Shown here one piece after another: positions 32,310 through 42,320 of a stretch of DNA of 64,000 bases (position 1 is its first letter; every line of letters starts with the position of its first letter). The translations under genes and the position numbers were made by a program. The notes under the pieces were generated by a model, which was given only the letters and a program-made list of their open reading frames with translations, searched no databases and was not told the origin of the DNA. This DNA comes from Olsenella uli DSM 7084. GTDB taxonomy: Bacteria; Actinomycetota; Coriobacteriia; Coriobacteriales; Atopobiaceae. The stretch lies in NCBI RefSeq assembly GCF_000143845.1, contig NC_014363.1, positions 357,186-421,185 of the forward strand, in the 5' to 3' direction.

Positions 32310-32897
32310 CTAATCCCTGCCCGGCGTGCGGACGGGGCGGAAAAGTCGGAGGGCGATGCCCGACACGGTCTCCCGCGTGGCGACGACCTTGTCGGCGATG
32401 CAGAGGATCGCGCCCTCGCGGCAGGTGGGTGGCACGGGGGTGAGGGGGAACATGTGATGGCGAATCATGTCCCTCTCGATGTCGTTGATGCCAAAGTCTC
32501 GCTCCGCGTTGGCGCAGGCAAAGCCGGGATGCCGAAAGCCGTGCAAACGGTGGCTGGGGTCTCCTACGTGCCAATCGTACAGGAAGTAGTCGTGCAGCAG
32601 CGAGCCGCGCACCAGCTCGCGCTCGGCTACGGGAATGCGCAGGGCTTGGGCGATGAGCGTCGCCTGGGCGGTCACCGCGAGGGAGTGCTCGAAGACGCTC
32701 GTGGTGCCGTGCTGCATGCAGCCCCGCTCTATCTCCATGCCGTCCGAGGCGAGGATGTCGGCGCCGTGACGCCCGATGAGCTCGCGGGGCGTGGTGCCAC
32801 TCGGAATGGGCAGGCGGGTGGGGCTCTCGGCCAGCTGAGGAGGACGCTCAGTTGGCCGTGAGGGACGCTTGGGCGGTCGCTGGGATCGTTCGGGCAT
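32310..32897 (-). CDS. HD-domain hydrolase
   Basis: The 195-residue protein has a His...HD...Asp arrangement: VFEHSLAVT, GSLLHDYFLYDW and a later DKVVATRE. HD proteins of this size are metal-dependent phosphohydrolases acting on nucleotides. The first 40 residues are Pro/Arg-rich and may not be part of the fold. It lies two bases upstream of the CmpB-like gene. Confidence 0.8.
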   Translation of the reverse strand: MPERSQRPPKRPSRPTERPPQLAESPTRLPIPSGTTPRELIGRHGADILASDGMEIERGCMQHGTTSVFEHSLAVTAQATLIAQALRIPVAERELVRGSLLHDYFLYDWHVGDPSHRLHGFRHPGFACANAERDFGINDIERDMIRHHMFPLTPVPPTCREGAILCIADKVVATRETVSGIALRLFRPVRTPGRD

Positions 32898-32918
32898 GTG
32901 CTTCCTTGTCTCGCGTGT

Positions 32919-33749
32919 CTACATCAGGTAGCGTCGCACGGCTTCGGCGACCCCGCCCTTGTCATGGGCCGAGACGAGCGCGTCGGCTGCGCCGAGGGCG
33001 CGCTCGCTGGCGTTGGCGACGGCAACGCCCATGCCGGCGTCGCGGAAGGCGGCCAGGTCGTTGTCCGAGTCGCCTATGGCAAGCGCACGGGACGCGTCGA
33101 TGTCCAGCAGCTCGCAGAGGGCGCGGATGCCGCTGCCCTTGTCGATACCCAAAGGCGTCACCTCTAGGGACGTCACCTCGGAGTAGCTCTCGACGGCAGG
33201 AAGGCCTCCCAGGCGCTCGCGGGTGCGCTCGCGCGCCTGCGTGCTGCGATGGAACAGGTTGAGCTTCTCCCACGTTCGGGTAGGGTCCTCGAGGAGGTCC
33301 GTCATGCGGGGGGCCAGCGTCGCCGTCTGCTCATAGAGGGGGATGTAGGGCGCCATGTTGTAGGCGGCCATCCGGGGGACCATCGACGCCGTGGCGTAGG
33401 CCTGGCCCGCGCTTACGCCCTGGACCATGACGTCCTCGCTGCACACGAACGAGACGACTGCGTCGATGACCTCGCGAGGCAGCGCGTGCCGCGCGACCAC
33501 GCGCTTTTCGCGCAGATCGTACAGGAGCGCGCCGACTTCGGCGATGGCGTAGCGCACCATGGGGAGCTGGGGCAGGTATGGCCTGATCTCGCTGACGCAG
33601 CGCCCGGTGCACAGGGCGACGGTCCTACCGGCGCCGACGGCCTCGGCGAGGGCGGATGGCGCTGCGGAGTCCAGGGTCTTGTCGTCGTGCAGCAGGGTGC
33701 CATCCATGTCGACGGCGGCAAGGTCGAAGGCGCTCGTGGGGGCGCTCAC
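32919..33749 (-). CDS. Cof-type HAD phosphatase
   Basis: The 276-residue protein shows DMDGTLL (motif I), ALCTGR (motif II), KGSGIRAL with the conserved Lys, and GDSDNDLAAF (motif IV). It belongs to the Cof/YidA group acting on phosphosugars or flavin phosphates. The GTG at 33749 follows GAGGGA. It is 18 bases after the isocitrate dehydrogenase gene on the same strand. Confidence 0.9.
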   Translation of the reverse strand: MSAPTSAFDLAAVDMDGTLLHDDKTLDSAAPSALAEAVGAGRTVALCTGRCVSEIRPYLPQLPMVRYAIAEVGALLYDLREKRVVARHALPREVIDAVVSFVCSEDVMVQGVSAGQAYATASMVPRMAAYNMAPYIPLYEQTATLAPRMTDLLEDPTRTWEKLNLFHRSTQARERTRERLGGLPAVESYSEVTSLEVTPLGIDKGSGIRALCELLDIDASRALAIGDSDNDLAAFRDAGMGVAVANASERALGAADALVSAHDKGGVAEAVRRYLM

Positions 33750-33767
33750 GGCAATCCCTCGGCTTTC

Positions 33768-34979
33768 CTAGGCCAGAAGCGCGCGCAGGCGCTCTGCGAC
33801 GGCGTGGATGAAGTCCTCGGTGTCGAGCGTGGTGACGTTCTCGAGGGTCGTGATGCGTGCCAGGTCGCCCGTCATCTGCCCGCCCTCGATGGTGGAGACG
33901 GTTGCCTCCTCCAACCTGTCGGCGAAGTTGGCCAGATGGGGTAGGGAGTCCAGCTCGCCGCGCTTGCGGAGGGCCCCCGACCACGCGAAGATGGTCGCGA
34001 CCGAGTTCGTCGAGGTCCTCTCGCCCCGTAGGTGCTTGTAGTAGTGGCGCTGCACGGTGCCGTGGGCGGCCTCGTACTCGAAGTAGCCATGGGGGCTCAC
34101 CAGCACGGAGGTCATCATGGCCAGGCTGCCGAAGGCCGAGGAGAGCATGTCGCTCATCACGTCGCCGTCGTAGTTCTTGCAGGCCCAGATGAAGCCGCCC
34201 TCCGCCTTCATCACGCGGGCCACGGCGTCGTCGATCAGGGTGTAGAAGTACTTGATGCCTGCCGCCTCGAAGCGGCCGCGGTACTCTTTGTCGTAGAGTT
34301 CGGCGAAGACGTCCTTGAAACGGTGGTCATAGGTCTTGCTGATGGTGTCCTTGGTGGCGAACCACAGGTCCTGCCTGGTGGAGAGCGCGTACTCGAAGCA
34401 TGATCGAGCGAAGCTCTCGATGGAGGAGTCCAGGTTGTGTATGCCCTGGATCACGCCCGCGCCCGTGAACTCGTGGATGGGCTCTCGCGTCTCGCTGCCG
34501 TCCGCAGACGTGAAGACCAGCTCGGCCCTGCCGGCGCCAGGTACGCGGATCTCGGCGTTCTTGTATACGTCGCCGTATGCGTGGCGCGCGATGGTGATGG
34601 GCCTCTTCCAGCTGCGTACGACGGGCTCGACGCCCTTGACCACGATGGGGGCGCGGAACACGGTGCCGTCGAGCATGGCGCGGATGGTGCCGTTGGGGCT
34701 CTTCCACATCTGGCGCAGGCCGTACTCCTCCACGCGAGCTGCGTTGGGGGTGATGGTGGCGCACTTCACGGCCACGCCGTAGCGCTTGGTCGCCTCTGCG
34801 GAGTCGACGGTCACCTGGTCACCCGTCTCGTCACGCATCTCGAGGCCCAGGTCGAAGTACTCGCTCCTGAGGTCGACGAACGGGCAGATCAGGTCGTCCT
34901 TGATCATCCGCCATATGATGCGGGTCATCTCATCGCCGTCCATCTCGACAAGCGGCGTCTTCATCTTGATCCTGCTCAT
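33768..34979 (-). CDS. icd: NADP-dependent isocitrate dehydrogenase, eukaryote-like type
   Basis: The 403-residue protein begins [20 protein letters not shown] and contains [52 protein letters not shown] and [10 protein letters not shown], all hallmarks of the homodimeric type II NADP-IDH. It makes 2-oxoglutarate and NADPH. The ATG at 34979 follows GGAGG; a Met 15 codons earlier is less likely. In an anaerobe it most likely serves glutamate synthesis. Confidence 0.95.
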   Translation of the reverse strand: MSRIKMKTPLVEMDGDEMTRIIWRMIKDDLICPFVDLRSEYFDLGLEMRDETGDQVTVDSAEATKRYGVAVKCATITPNAARVEEYGLRQMWKSPNGTIRAMLDGTVFRAPIVVKGVEPVVRSWKRPITIARHAYGDVYKNAEIRVPGAGRAELVFTSADGSETREPIHEFTGAGVIQGIHNLDSSIESFARSCFEYALSTRQDLWFATKDTISKTYDHRFKDVFAELYDKEYRGRFEAAGIKYFYTLIDDAVARVMKAEGGFIWACKNYDGDVMSDMLSSAFGSLAMMTSVLVSPHGYFEYEAAHGTVQRHYYKHLRGERTSTNSVATIFAWSGALRKRGELDSLPHLANFADRLEEATVSTIEGGQMTGDLARITTLENVTTLDTEDFIHAVAERLRALLA

Positions 34980-35176
34980 GGGGCCTCCGAGCGGTCGTCG
35001 CGGGTGGGTCTTCGGTCTGGTCATTTGGGCGCATGCCCTGGTTGTGCGCTTCGGACGTGCACTGACACCCTACCCAGTTTAGTCGCAGCCGAGAGGGGCA
35101 CGCCACCTCGACCGCGAGGCGCTGCCGAATGAACACGCAGCCCTGCGGCCATGTTGGTTTGTTGGCGGCTGTACGC

Positions 35177-35195
35177 GCGGCCGTTGGTCGGCCGC
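35177..35195. terminator. GC hairpin between DUF3825 gene and icd
   Basis: GCGGCCG, loop TTGGT, CGGCCGC is a perfect 7-bp hairpin 76 bases after the stop of the minus-strand DUF3825 gene. No T-tract follows. Confidence 0.4.
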
Positions 35196-35270
35196 TGGGT
35201 CGGCTGCTCCCGTGCAGGTGGCCTCAAGGTTGGCTCGGGTGGCGGCTTGGGTCAGGGTGGTGGGCCCCTC

Positions 35271-37193
35271 TCAGCGAGCGTCACCGACGAGCCAGGAGGG
35301 AAGCTCCCCGGAGACGACGCGCGCGAGCGTACGGGCGCGAGGCAGCGTCAGGATGACGGAAGCGAGGCAGCTCCCTGACGCCTGGCGGGACAGCACGAGC
35401 GCACGGTCCGCATGCCGCTTGTCAGCGAGGCAGAGCGGCACCAGAAGCTTGGTCGCGTCAGCCGTGGGGTCGTAGATTGGCGTGCAGGCGCGCCAGCTTG
35501 CCCGCACGCGCCTGAGGGAGTGTGCGCAGGCGTCGTCCAGCGCACGGCCGATGCGGTCGAAGCGCCCGGGGTCGGCGCTGACGGCTCGCTCGAGGTCGGC
35601 GAGCGTGCCGTCAGACGCATCGGCGCCGATTTGGCTGTCCAGGAACGCGCGAGGCAGGCGCCCCAACTGGTGCCCGACGATCTCGTCGGCGTCAAGGGTG
35701 ATCGGGCGTCCCTCCTCGGGAGGCAGGGCGTCCGAGGGGTCCTCGATGTAGCTGGCACGGGCGGGAGGGGATGCGAGCAGCGCCAGGGCGCGCACGCCAA
35801 GGTCGCCCGACCCTGCGACGCAGACCCCGGCAAGGCGCCATGCGATGACGGCGTCTCCGCTGGGGACAAGGCAGGCGAGGATGCTTTGCGCGTCTGCATC
35901 CACGAGGCCCGTGTCGAATGCCGCGAGCGATCCGTCGTCTGCGACGGCGAGCTTGCCTTGCCCCATGATGCGGTGGAAGGTCAGTGCGACGTATTCGCGC
36001 AGCACCCCGTAGGGGTCTCCCTCGTCCGTCCCCTGATTTCCCGAAGCTCCCCCTGCCGGATAGTCCCAGCACTCGGGCTCTGCCATGGCGGCGAGTGGGC
36101 CCAGGAAGTCCTCCCAGGCTCCCAGGATGGCAAAGCTCGCCAGCTCGCGCACGGGGTCTGGTGACGCGTCGGGTGTCACCGTCCTCCCCGTCACCAGGTC
36201 GCTCCAGGCGCCCTGGTCGGCAAGGGACGTCCCCTCCGCTTCCGGGTCTTCATGCGCATGGCCCATGGCGGCGTTCCCGTCCATGCAGTCCAGGCTCCAT
36301 CGCTTGCCCGAGACTGACCTCGGCTGGCGCAGCAGCGTGACCGTCAGGGGTAGGCCGGTGCCATCGCGGTAGCGCAGCGGGAAGGTGATGCGCCCACGCG
36401 TTCCCGCGGCAGTCCCCGTCGAGCGCGCGAGGGTCCAGTCCTCGTCGAGGACCCCCATCACATCGGTCCCGTAGGGGAGAAGCTGATACAGGGTCCGCAG
36501 CGCCTCGTCCCTGCAGTGGACGTCTGTCGAGAAGCGTTTGGGCAGGTCGGGTTGCGGGGAGGTGCCGGCACCCTCGTGGGGGTCGTAGGTTATGGTGAGG
36601 CTGATGGGGGGCCTGCGCTCGGTGGAGGTGGCCGGGGAGATCGCCGCCGCTCCGGGCGATGTCTCCACGGTCGTGGCCGCATCCGTCGCCTCGTCCTGGA
36701 TGGCTGGCACGGTTGGTGCGGCAGGTTCGTCTGTCGGCATGGGCCTCTTGTCGACGTTGGCTGCCCGCTCGGTTGTGGCCGTCGCCCCTGCCGTGAGGGG
36801 CTCGTCGGTGGGCTGGGCCTTCGATCGCCTGTGATGCGGTTTGGTGGGCTTGGGATCCCCCTTGCCCTTCTTGTGCCTCCAAGACCTCGCCCCGCCCGCG
36901 GCACCCGCGCCCTTCTCGGCTGCCTGTGCGTCGCGCGCCAGTATCTCGTCCAGCTCTGGTCGCTGCAGGAGGGTCGCGTAGACACGGCCCTTCCTGAAGA
37001 TCCTAAGCTTGATGAGATCGGGAAGCTCTCCCAGGAGCTGCGTCACATCGGTGCAGTCAAGGTCCTCGGGCAGTATGCCGTCTCTTGTCAGGACCTCTCC
37101 GAAGCGACCTATGAGCTCTTGTCTCCCACAGCCGATTTCACGTGAGAAGAGCCGGTAGAGGTACAGTCGGTTGCCTGGCGTGATCTTTGGCAT
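35271..37193 (-). CDS. DUF3825-domain protein with low-complexity linker
   Basis: The 640-residue protein has three parts. Residues 1-85 form a compact helical domain (NRLYLYRLFSREIGCGRQEL...DLIKLRIFRKGRVYATLLQ), resembling an OST-HTH/LOTUS-type module. Residues ~90-215 are a Lys/Pro/Thr/Ala-rich linker. The rest contains a DUF3825-like domain (LAVADDGSLAAFDTGLVD, ITLDADEIVGHQLGRLP). Proteins with DUF3825 are thought to interact with RNA or nucleotides, but no reaction is established. The ATG at 37193 has AGGAGGGG upstream. Confidence 0.7.
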   Translation of the reverse strand: MPKITPGNRLYLYRLFSREIGCGRQELIGRFGEVLTRDGILPEDLDCTDVTQLLGELPDLIKLRIFRKGRVYATLLQRPELDEILARDAQAAEKGAGAAGGARSWRHKKGKGDPKPTKPHHRRSKAQPTDEPLTAGATATTERAANVDKRPMPTDEPAAPTVPAIQDEATDAATTVETSPGAAAISPATSTERRPPISLTITYDPHEGAGTSPQPDLPKRFSTDVHCRDEALRTLYQLLPYGTDVMGVLDEDWTLARSTGTAAGTRGRITFPLRYRDGTGLPLTVTLLRQPRSVSGKRWSLDCMDGNAAMGHAHEDPEAEGTSLADQGAWSDLVTGRTVTPDASPDPVRELASFAILGAWEDFLGPLAAMAEPECWDYPAGGASGNQGTDEGDPYGVLREYVALTFHRIMGQGKLAVADDGSLAAFDTGLVDADAQSILACLVPSGDAVIAWRLAGVCVAGSGDLGVRALALLASPPARASYIEDPSDALPPEEGRPITLDADEIVGHQLGRLPRAFLDSQIGADASDGTLADLERAVSADPGRFDRIGRALDDACAHSLRRVRASWRACTPIYDPTADATKLLVPLCLADKRHADRALVLSRQASGSCLASVILTLPRARTLARVVSGELPSWLVGDAR

Positions 37194-37333
37194 GGGGAGC
37201 CCCTCCTGCGGATATCCACGCGAGCGCCCATGGCGTGCGCGCTCGTTGGAGCGCGCCTGGACACGGCGCGTCTGATGCGGTGCTTCTGGACACAGCCCAT
37301 CCGGACACGGCTCGTCCGGCATCCTCTGGGCGA

Positions 37334-38350
37334 CTAGACGTGCTGGGGAGTTCCCAGTACGATGCCGGCGATGTCGCGTACCGCCCTACGTGCCTCGGGG
37401 ATGGGATAGAGCGGCCAGACGTGGTTGAGGTTCTGGCCCACCACGAGACTGTGGCTGACTCCGGCCTGGGCAAGCCTCTGGTCGAACTTGATGCAGTCGG
37501 GGTAGAAGATCTCCCGTGTGCCGACATAGATGGTGACGTTGTGCAGGGGGGTGACGTCTCCGTTGACGGGCGAGAGGCGGAACCCCGACGGGTCGTCGCC
37601 GTCGGCCCAGAGGTCACCCGCCTGGGCCAGTCCCCAGGGTGCCAGCATGGGGTCTACATCGAAGTAGTCCGATATGTCCGGGTTGCGCATGGTGATGTCG
37701 AGCTCGGGCGAGATGAGCACCAGCCGTCCTGGCTGTGGGAGGTCGTAGTGCTCGAACGACTCCGCGAGGCCTGCGGCCAAGCCGCCGCCTGCGGAATCAC
37801 CCATAAGGGTGATGGAGTCCGCACCATAGCGGTTGCAGAGGGCCTCGTAGAGGTCTGTCAGGAGGGAGTAGGCCTCGTCGTAGTCGTGAGCCGGGGCAAG
37901 TGGGTAGATGGGGACGACGACCTCGGCGCCCGTCGCCTGGCAGAGCTTGTCCAGAAACAGCCAGTGCCACACGGAGATCTGGCTTATGTAGGAACCACCG
38001 TGCAGGTAGAGGATGGCACGACTGTTCATGCCCGTGGTGCCCAGGTGGAAGGTCTTCATGCCGTCGCAAGTCTCCTCGAAGACCAGGGACTTGAGGCGGA
38101 GCCAGCTCGGGAGGCTGTACTCCCTCTCGTTCTCCTCGCGGCGGTGCTCGACGGCATCCTCGAAGAGGCCAAGGTCCCTGCCCAGGAAGGGTTTCCTCGC
38201 ACCGCTTGCACGGATGAGGCCCTCCGCTGCGGTCGCAGTGCCCGAGCGTCCGAAGCGCATCCTGGACCATGCCGAAAAGCCGGCACCGATCGCGGCGATG
38301 CCGGCAAGCGTACCTGCGGCGGTGAGGACCCTCTTGCCTGTCTTGCCCAT
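37334..38350 (-). CDS. Alpha/beta hydrolase, HSL-type esterase
   Basis: The 338-residue protein has the oxyanion-hole motif LHGGSY, the nucleophile elbow GDSAGG, an acid region FYPDCIKF and a C-terminal catalytic His in NHVWPL. A hydrophobic N-terminus (LTAAGTLAGIAAIGAGFSAW) suggests membrane anchoring or export. HSL-family enzymes hydrolyse short acyl esters. It starts at 38350 next to a repeat-rich spacer. Confidence 0.88.
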   Translation of the reverse strand: MGKTGKRVLTAAGTLAGIAAIGAGFSAWSRMRFGRSGTATAAEGLIRASGARKPFLGRDLGLFEDAVEHRREENEREYSLPSWLRLKSLVFEETCDGMKTFHLGTTGMNSRAILYLHGGSYISQISVWHWLFLDKLCQATGAEVVVPIYPLAPAHDYDEAYSLLTDLYEALCNRYGADSITLMGDSAGGGLAAGLAESFEHYDLPQPGRLVLISPELDITMRNPDISDYFDVDPMLAPWGLAQAGDLWADGDDPSGFRLSPVNGDVTPLHNVTIYVGTREIFYPDCIKFDQRLAQAGVSHSLVVGQNLNHVWPLYPIPEARRAVRDIAGIVLGTPQHV

Positions 38351-38571
38351 GGTATGACTCTCCCTTCGGAGATGACGAAGAGCGTGGCGCTGTGCGACGA
38401 CCCGTCTTAGTCTACCCAGTTGCCCTTGGCGGAAACCGTGCCCACTGGCCGAAACGGCCTTTCGACGGAGGTGCCGTCAGTTTCTCCCTTGACACGCTGG
38501 GCCCCAGGTGGGAGGGGCGGCGGTCTGGAAGCACGGTAGGACGTCGGTCGCACGGGCGTCGGTCTGTGCAT

Positions 38572-38636
38572 GGACCGGAGGTGCTGTGGGGATCGGGCGC
38601 GCGAGGCGGACCGGAGGTGCTGTGGGGATCGGGCGC
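38572..38636 (+). repeat. Two identical 29-bp direct repeats, 36-bp period
   Basis: The segments 38572-38600 and 38608-38636 are identical. Both begin GGACCGGAGGTGCTG and end GATCGGGCGC. Confidence 0.85.
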
Positions 38637-38637
38637 T

Positions 38638-38800
38638 AGAAGTGAGTACTTTTTGGGCCTTCGGTGGGGATGTAGCGTCTGGCGAACTTGCGTCTCTCGA
38701 CATACCTGCAGGTACACGTATTGTTAGGATTATCAGAAGTGAGCACTGGTACTCACTTCTGGCGAACTGCACTCACTTTTGATGTACAGACACTCACTTC
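38638..38800. repeat. Cluster of CTCACTT/AAGTGAG motifs
   Basis: AGAAGTGAG occurs at 38638-38646 and 38735-38743; the reverse CTCACTTCT occurs at 38752-38760, CTCACTT at 38772-38778 and CTCACTTC at 38793-38800. The second and third form a hairpin with 10-bp arms and a 8-nt loop. TCTGGCGAACT is repeated at 38678 and 38758. The density in 160 bp suggests a protein-binding array. Confidence 0.7.
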
Positions 38801-38820
38801 GACAGCCCCTCGACAAAAAC

Positions 38821-38852
38821 AGGGCACCCACACAACGTAGCGTGGGCGCCCT
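38821..38852 (-). terminator. Rho-independent terminator of enolase
   Basis: On the minus strand GTGCGGGCG-type arms AGGGCGCCCAC and GTGGGTGCCCT pair over 11 positions (one mismatch) with a 10-nt loop, followed by GTTTTTGTCG. This hairpin plus T-tract lies 80 bases after the eno stop and is the most classical terminator in the window. Confidence 0.8.
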
Positions 38853-38932
38853 GAGCTCGGGCTACAATGCCGCCAGTCGCCAGCCACCAGACCACGGCCT
38901 GCGGCACGTGGACGAGGCTGCGTCAGGCGAGG

Positions 38933-40246
<1,314 letters not shown>

Positions 40247-40250
40247 TCAC

Positions 40251-40288
40251 TGGTTGCCGCCATGGCAACCAGTATAAGTCAACTTATG
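40251..40288. promoter_or_regulatory. Two palindromes in the enolase promoter
   Basis: CTGGTTGCC, GCCAT, GGCAACCAG (40251-40273) is a perfect 9-5-9 inverted repeat about 29 bases before the eno start; ATAAGT-CA-ACTTAT (40275-40288) follows it immediately. On the minus strand a TATACT box lies at the junction of the two, so the first palindrome would overlap the transcription start and the second the promoter. They look like operators. Confidence 0.55.
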
Positions 40289-40312
40289 TAAACATTGTCG
40301 CTCATTACGGGT

Positions 40313-41179
40313 CTACCCATTACGTGCGCCCCTATTCCGCATCCGTGCCTTCTTGCGAAGGTTACGCAGGTTGGTGACCGTCCCCTCCATGCCATGGGGG
40401 ACGTATGCCATCTGGTCAAGCTCCGGGGGCAGGTAGTCCACGAGCGAGAGCGACGCGGTCTGCTCGACGCGTTTTGGTGCTGGGCCGGGGGTGGCCTCCA
40501 GGGCGAAGACGGTGGCCCCCTGGCGGCCCAGGCGCTCCTCGTACCAGCTCATGGGGTCGTCGGGTCTCTCGGAGCGCGCGTCGTCGGACTCCCAGAGCAG
40601 GTCGTAGCCGGCAAGCTCGAACTGCGTCCGCGAGAAGCCGCGCAGGGGATAGCTGTCCGTCTTCAGGATCACGCTTCCGCCCGACGCCAGCACCGTGCGG
40701 TAGCGCATCAGCTGGTCGAGGTGGGTCAGGCGCTGGGTCGCCTCCTTCTTGCGTGGGAAGGGGGTGGGGAAGTTGAGGTAGATCCGGGAGAGCTCCCCCG
40801 CCGAGAAGAACCTGCACACGTCCTTGCCCAGGCCCGGCGCAAAGACCACGTTGTCCAGCCCAGACTCCACGGCCCTCTGGGCTGCGTAGGCGATGCAGAT
40901 GGGCTCGGAGTCGACGCCCACGAAGAGCACGTTCCTCTCGGCGGCGGCAGCCTGCACGGTGAAGGCGCCTTTGCCGCAACCCATGTCGAGCCGAACCTCG
41001 TCGAAGCGCGTCCGCGTCCCATGGGCCCCCTCCGCGCCCTGCGCCTCGCCTACGGGGAAGCAGGCCTCGGCCCAGCGCCCCGCATACGAGGCGGGCGAGG
41101 CCTCGATGCCGTCGGCGTAGCGCTCGAGGCGTTCCTCCAGGACGAAGTTCTTGGGAAGACGTGCGTGCAGTGCGTGCAT
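40313..41179 (-). CDS. trmB: tRNA (guanine-N7)-methyltransferase TrmB-like
   Basis: The 288-residue protein has the TrmB order of motifs: DMGCGKGAFTV (SAM motif I), FVGVDSEPICIAYAAQRA, a LNFPTPFPRKKEATQRLT segment and SGGSVILKTDSYPL. TrmB usually has FxDPWPKxRHxKRR at the third position; here it is FPTPFPRKKEATQR, with Asp and Trp replaced. It is longer than usual TrmB (about 215-240), mainly by a C-terminal extension ending RNRGARNG. Substrate m7G46 in tRNA is likely, with altered site residues. The ATG at 41179 follows GGAAGGGG. Confidence 0.75.
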   Translation of the reverse strand: MHALHARLPKNFVLEERLERYADGIEASPASYAGRWAEACFPVGEAQGAEGAHGTRTRFDEVRLDMGCGKGAFTVQAAAAERNVLFVGVDSEPICIAYAAQRAVESGLDNVVFAPGLGKDVCRFFSAGELSRIYLNFPTPFPRKKEATQRLTHLDQLMRYRTVLASGGSVILKTDSYPLRGFSRTQFELAGYDLLWESDDARSERPDDPMSWYEERLGRQGATVFALEATPGPAPKRVEQTASLSLVDYLPPELDQMAYVPHGMEGTVTNLRNLRKKARMRNRGARNG

Positions 41180-41375
41180 GGGGCCCCTTCCGGTGGCGCT
41201 CTCTCTCGCGGCGGCCGGCGCCGCCGCGGACGGGCGGTCGCCGTAAGGCGACCCTGCCGCAGGAAAGACGATAGCCCTTCGCGTGGCAACGCGCTCGCTC
41301 GCTGGTAGAATCAGGGAAGGCGCCCGGGTCGTCCGCAGGCGCCGCATACCGGCACAAGCGAGGGGGGCAGAGCCC

Positions 41376-42305
41376 ATGATCCACACCGTCACCCTGAATC
41401 CCGCCTTGGACAAGACCGCCCAGGCGCCCAACTTCAAACTCGATGCGGTGACGCGCATCACCGAGCTGCGCCAGGATCCCGGCGGCAAGGGCATCAACGT
41501 CTCCAAGGTCATCCGTCAGCTGGGCGGCACGTCGACCGCCTGGGCCGTCCTGGGTGGCAACACCGGTCGCTACATCAGGGAGACCCTGGCCGAGCAGGGC
41601 ATCGAGTGCCGCGCCTTCGAGGTGGAGGGCGAGACGCGCACCAACCTCAAGGTCATCGACCCCGAGGGGGGCACCCACACCGACATCAACGAGCCGGGTC
41701 CCCAGGTCAGCGATGACATGCTCGACGCGATGCTCGCCCGCCTGGTCGCCGAGCTCGACGCGGGCGACATAGTGGTCCTCGCCGGCAGCGTCGCGCGCGG
41801 GGCCAGCGACGACACCTACTTCGGCTGGGTCGAGGCCTGCAGGGGGGCTGGCGCCAAGGTCTTCCTGGACGCGGACGGCGAGAAGCTGGTGGCGGGCATC
41901 AGGGCTTGCCCCTTCCTGATCAAGCCCAACGAGATCGAGCTGGGCAGCATACTGGGGCGCACGCTCGACACGGACGAGAAGGTCGCGAATGCCGCCCGCG
42001 AGCTCGTCTCGCGGGGCCTGGACAACGTGGTCGTCTCCATGGGGGGTGCGGGAGCCCTGTTCGTGAGTGCCGACCATGTGGTCAAAGGCGGCTCCGTGAG
42101 GGTTCCCGTCGGTTCGACCGTGGGCGCGGGAGACTCCGTCGTGGCTGCCCTTGCCTACGCCGAACAGCAAGGCCTGCCCCTTGAGGACAAGGTCAGGCTC
42201 TCCATGGCGACCGGTGCCGCCAATGTCATGCAGTCCGGTACCCAGGCGGCCCCGCGCGAGCTGGTTGACTCACTCGTCGACAAGGTGAGCGTCACCTGGC
42301 TATAG
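41376..42305 (+). CDS. fruK: 1-phosphofructokinase (PfkB family)
   Basis: The 309-residue protein starts MIHTVTLNPALDKT and has GGKGINVSKVIRQLGG, LIKPNEIELG and the catalytic VGAGDSVVAAL of PfkB-family kinases. The closest group is FruK/LacC, which phosphorylates fructose-1-phosphate or tagatose-6-phosphate. The ATG at 41376 follows GAGGGGGG. No PTS genes are next to it, so the exact substrate is not fixed by context. Confidence 0.88.
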   Translation: MIHTVTLNPALDKTAQAPNFKLDAVTRITELRQDPGGKGINVSKVIRQLGGTSTAWAVLGGNTGRYIRETLAEQGIECRAFEVEGETRTNLKVIDPEGGTHTDINEPGPQVSDDMLDAMLARLVAELDAGDIVVLAGSVARGASDDTYFGWVEACRGAGAKVFLDADGEKLVAGIRACPFLIKPNEIELGSILGRTLDTDEKVANAARELVSRGLDNVVVSMGGAGALFVSADHVVKGGSVRVPVGSTVGAGDSVVAALAYAEQQGLPLEDKVRLSMATGAANVMQSGTQAAPRELVDSLVDKVSVTWL

Positions 42306-42320
42306 GGCCCAAGGGGGCGC

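Larger units (their letters stand above)
38351..38932. other. Repeat-rich spacer between esterase and enolase genes
   Basis: No gene is seen. The stretch contains two 29-bp direct repeats, five copies of a CTCACTT motif in both orientations including one hairpin, two TCTGGCGAACT repeats 80 bp apart, and the enolase terminator. Confidence 0.6.
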
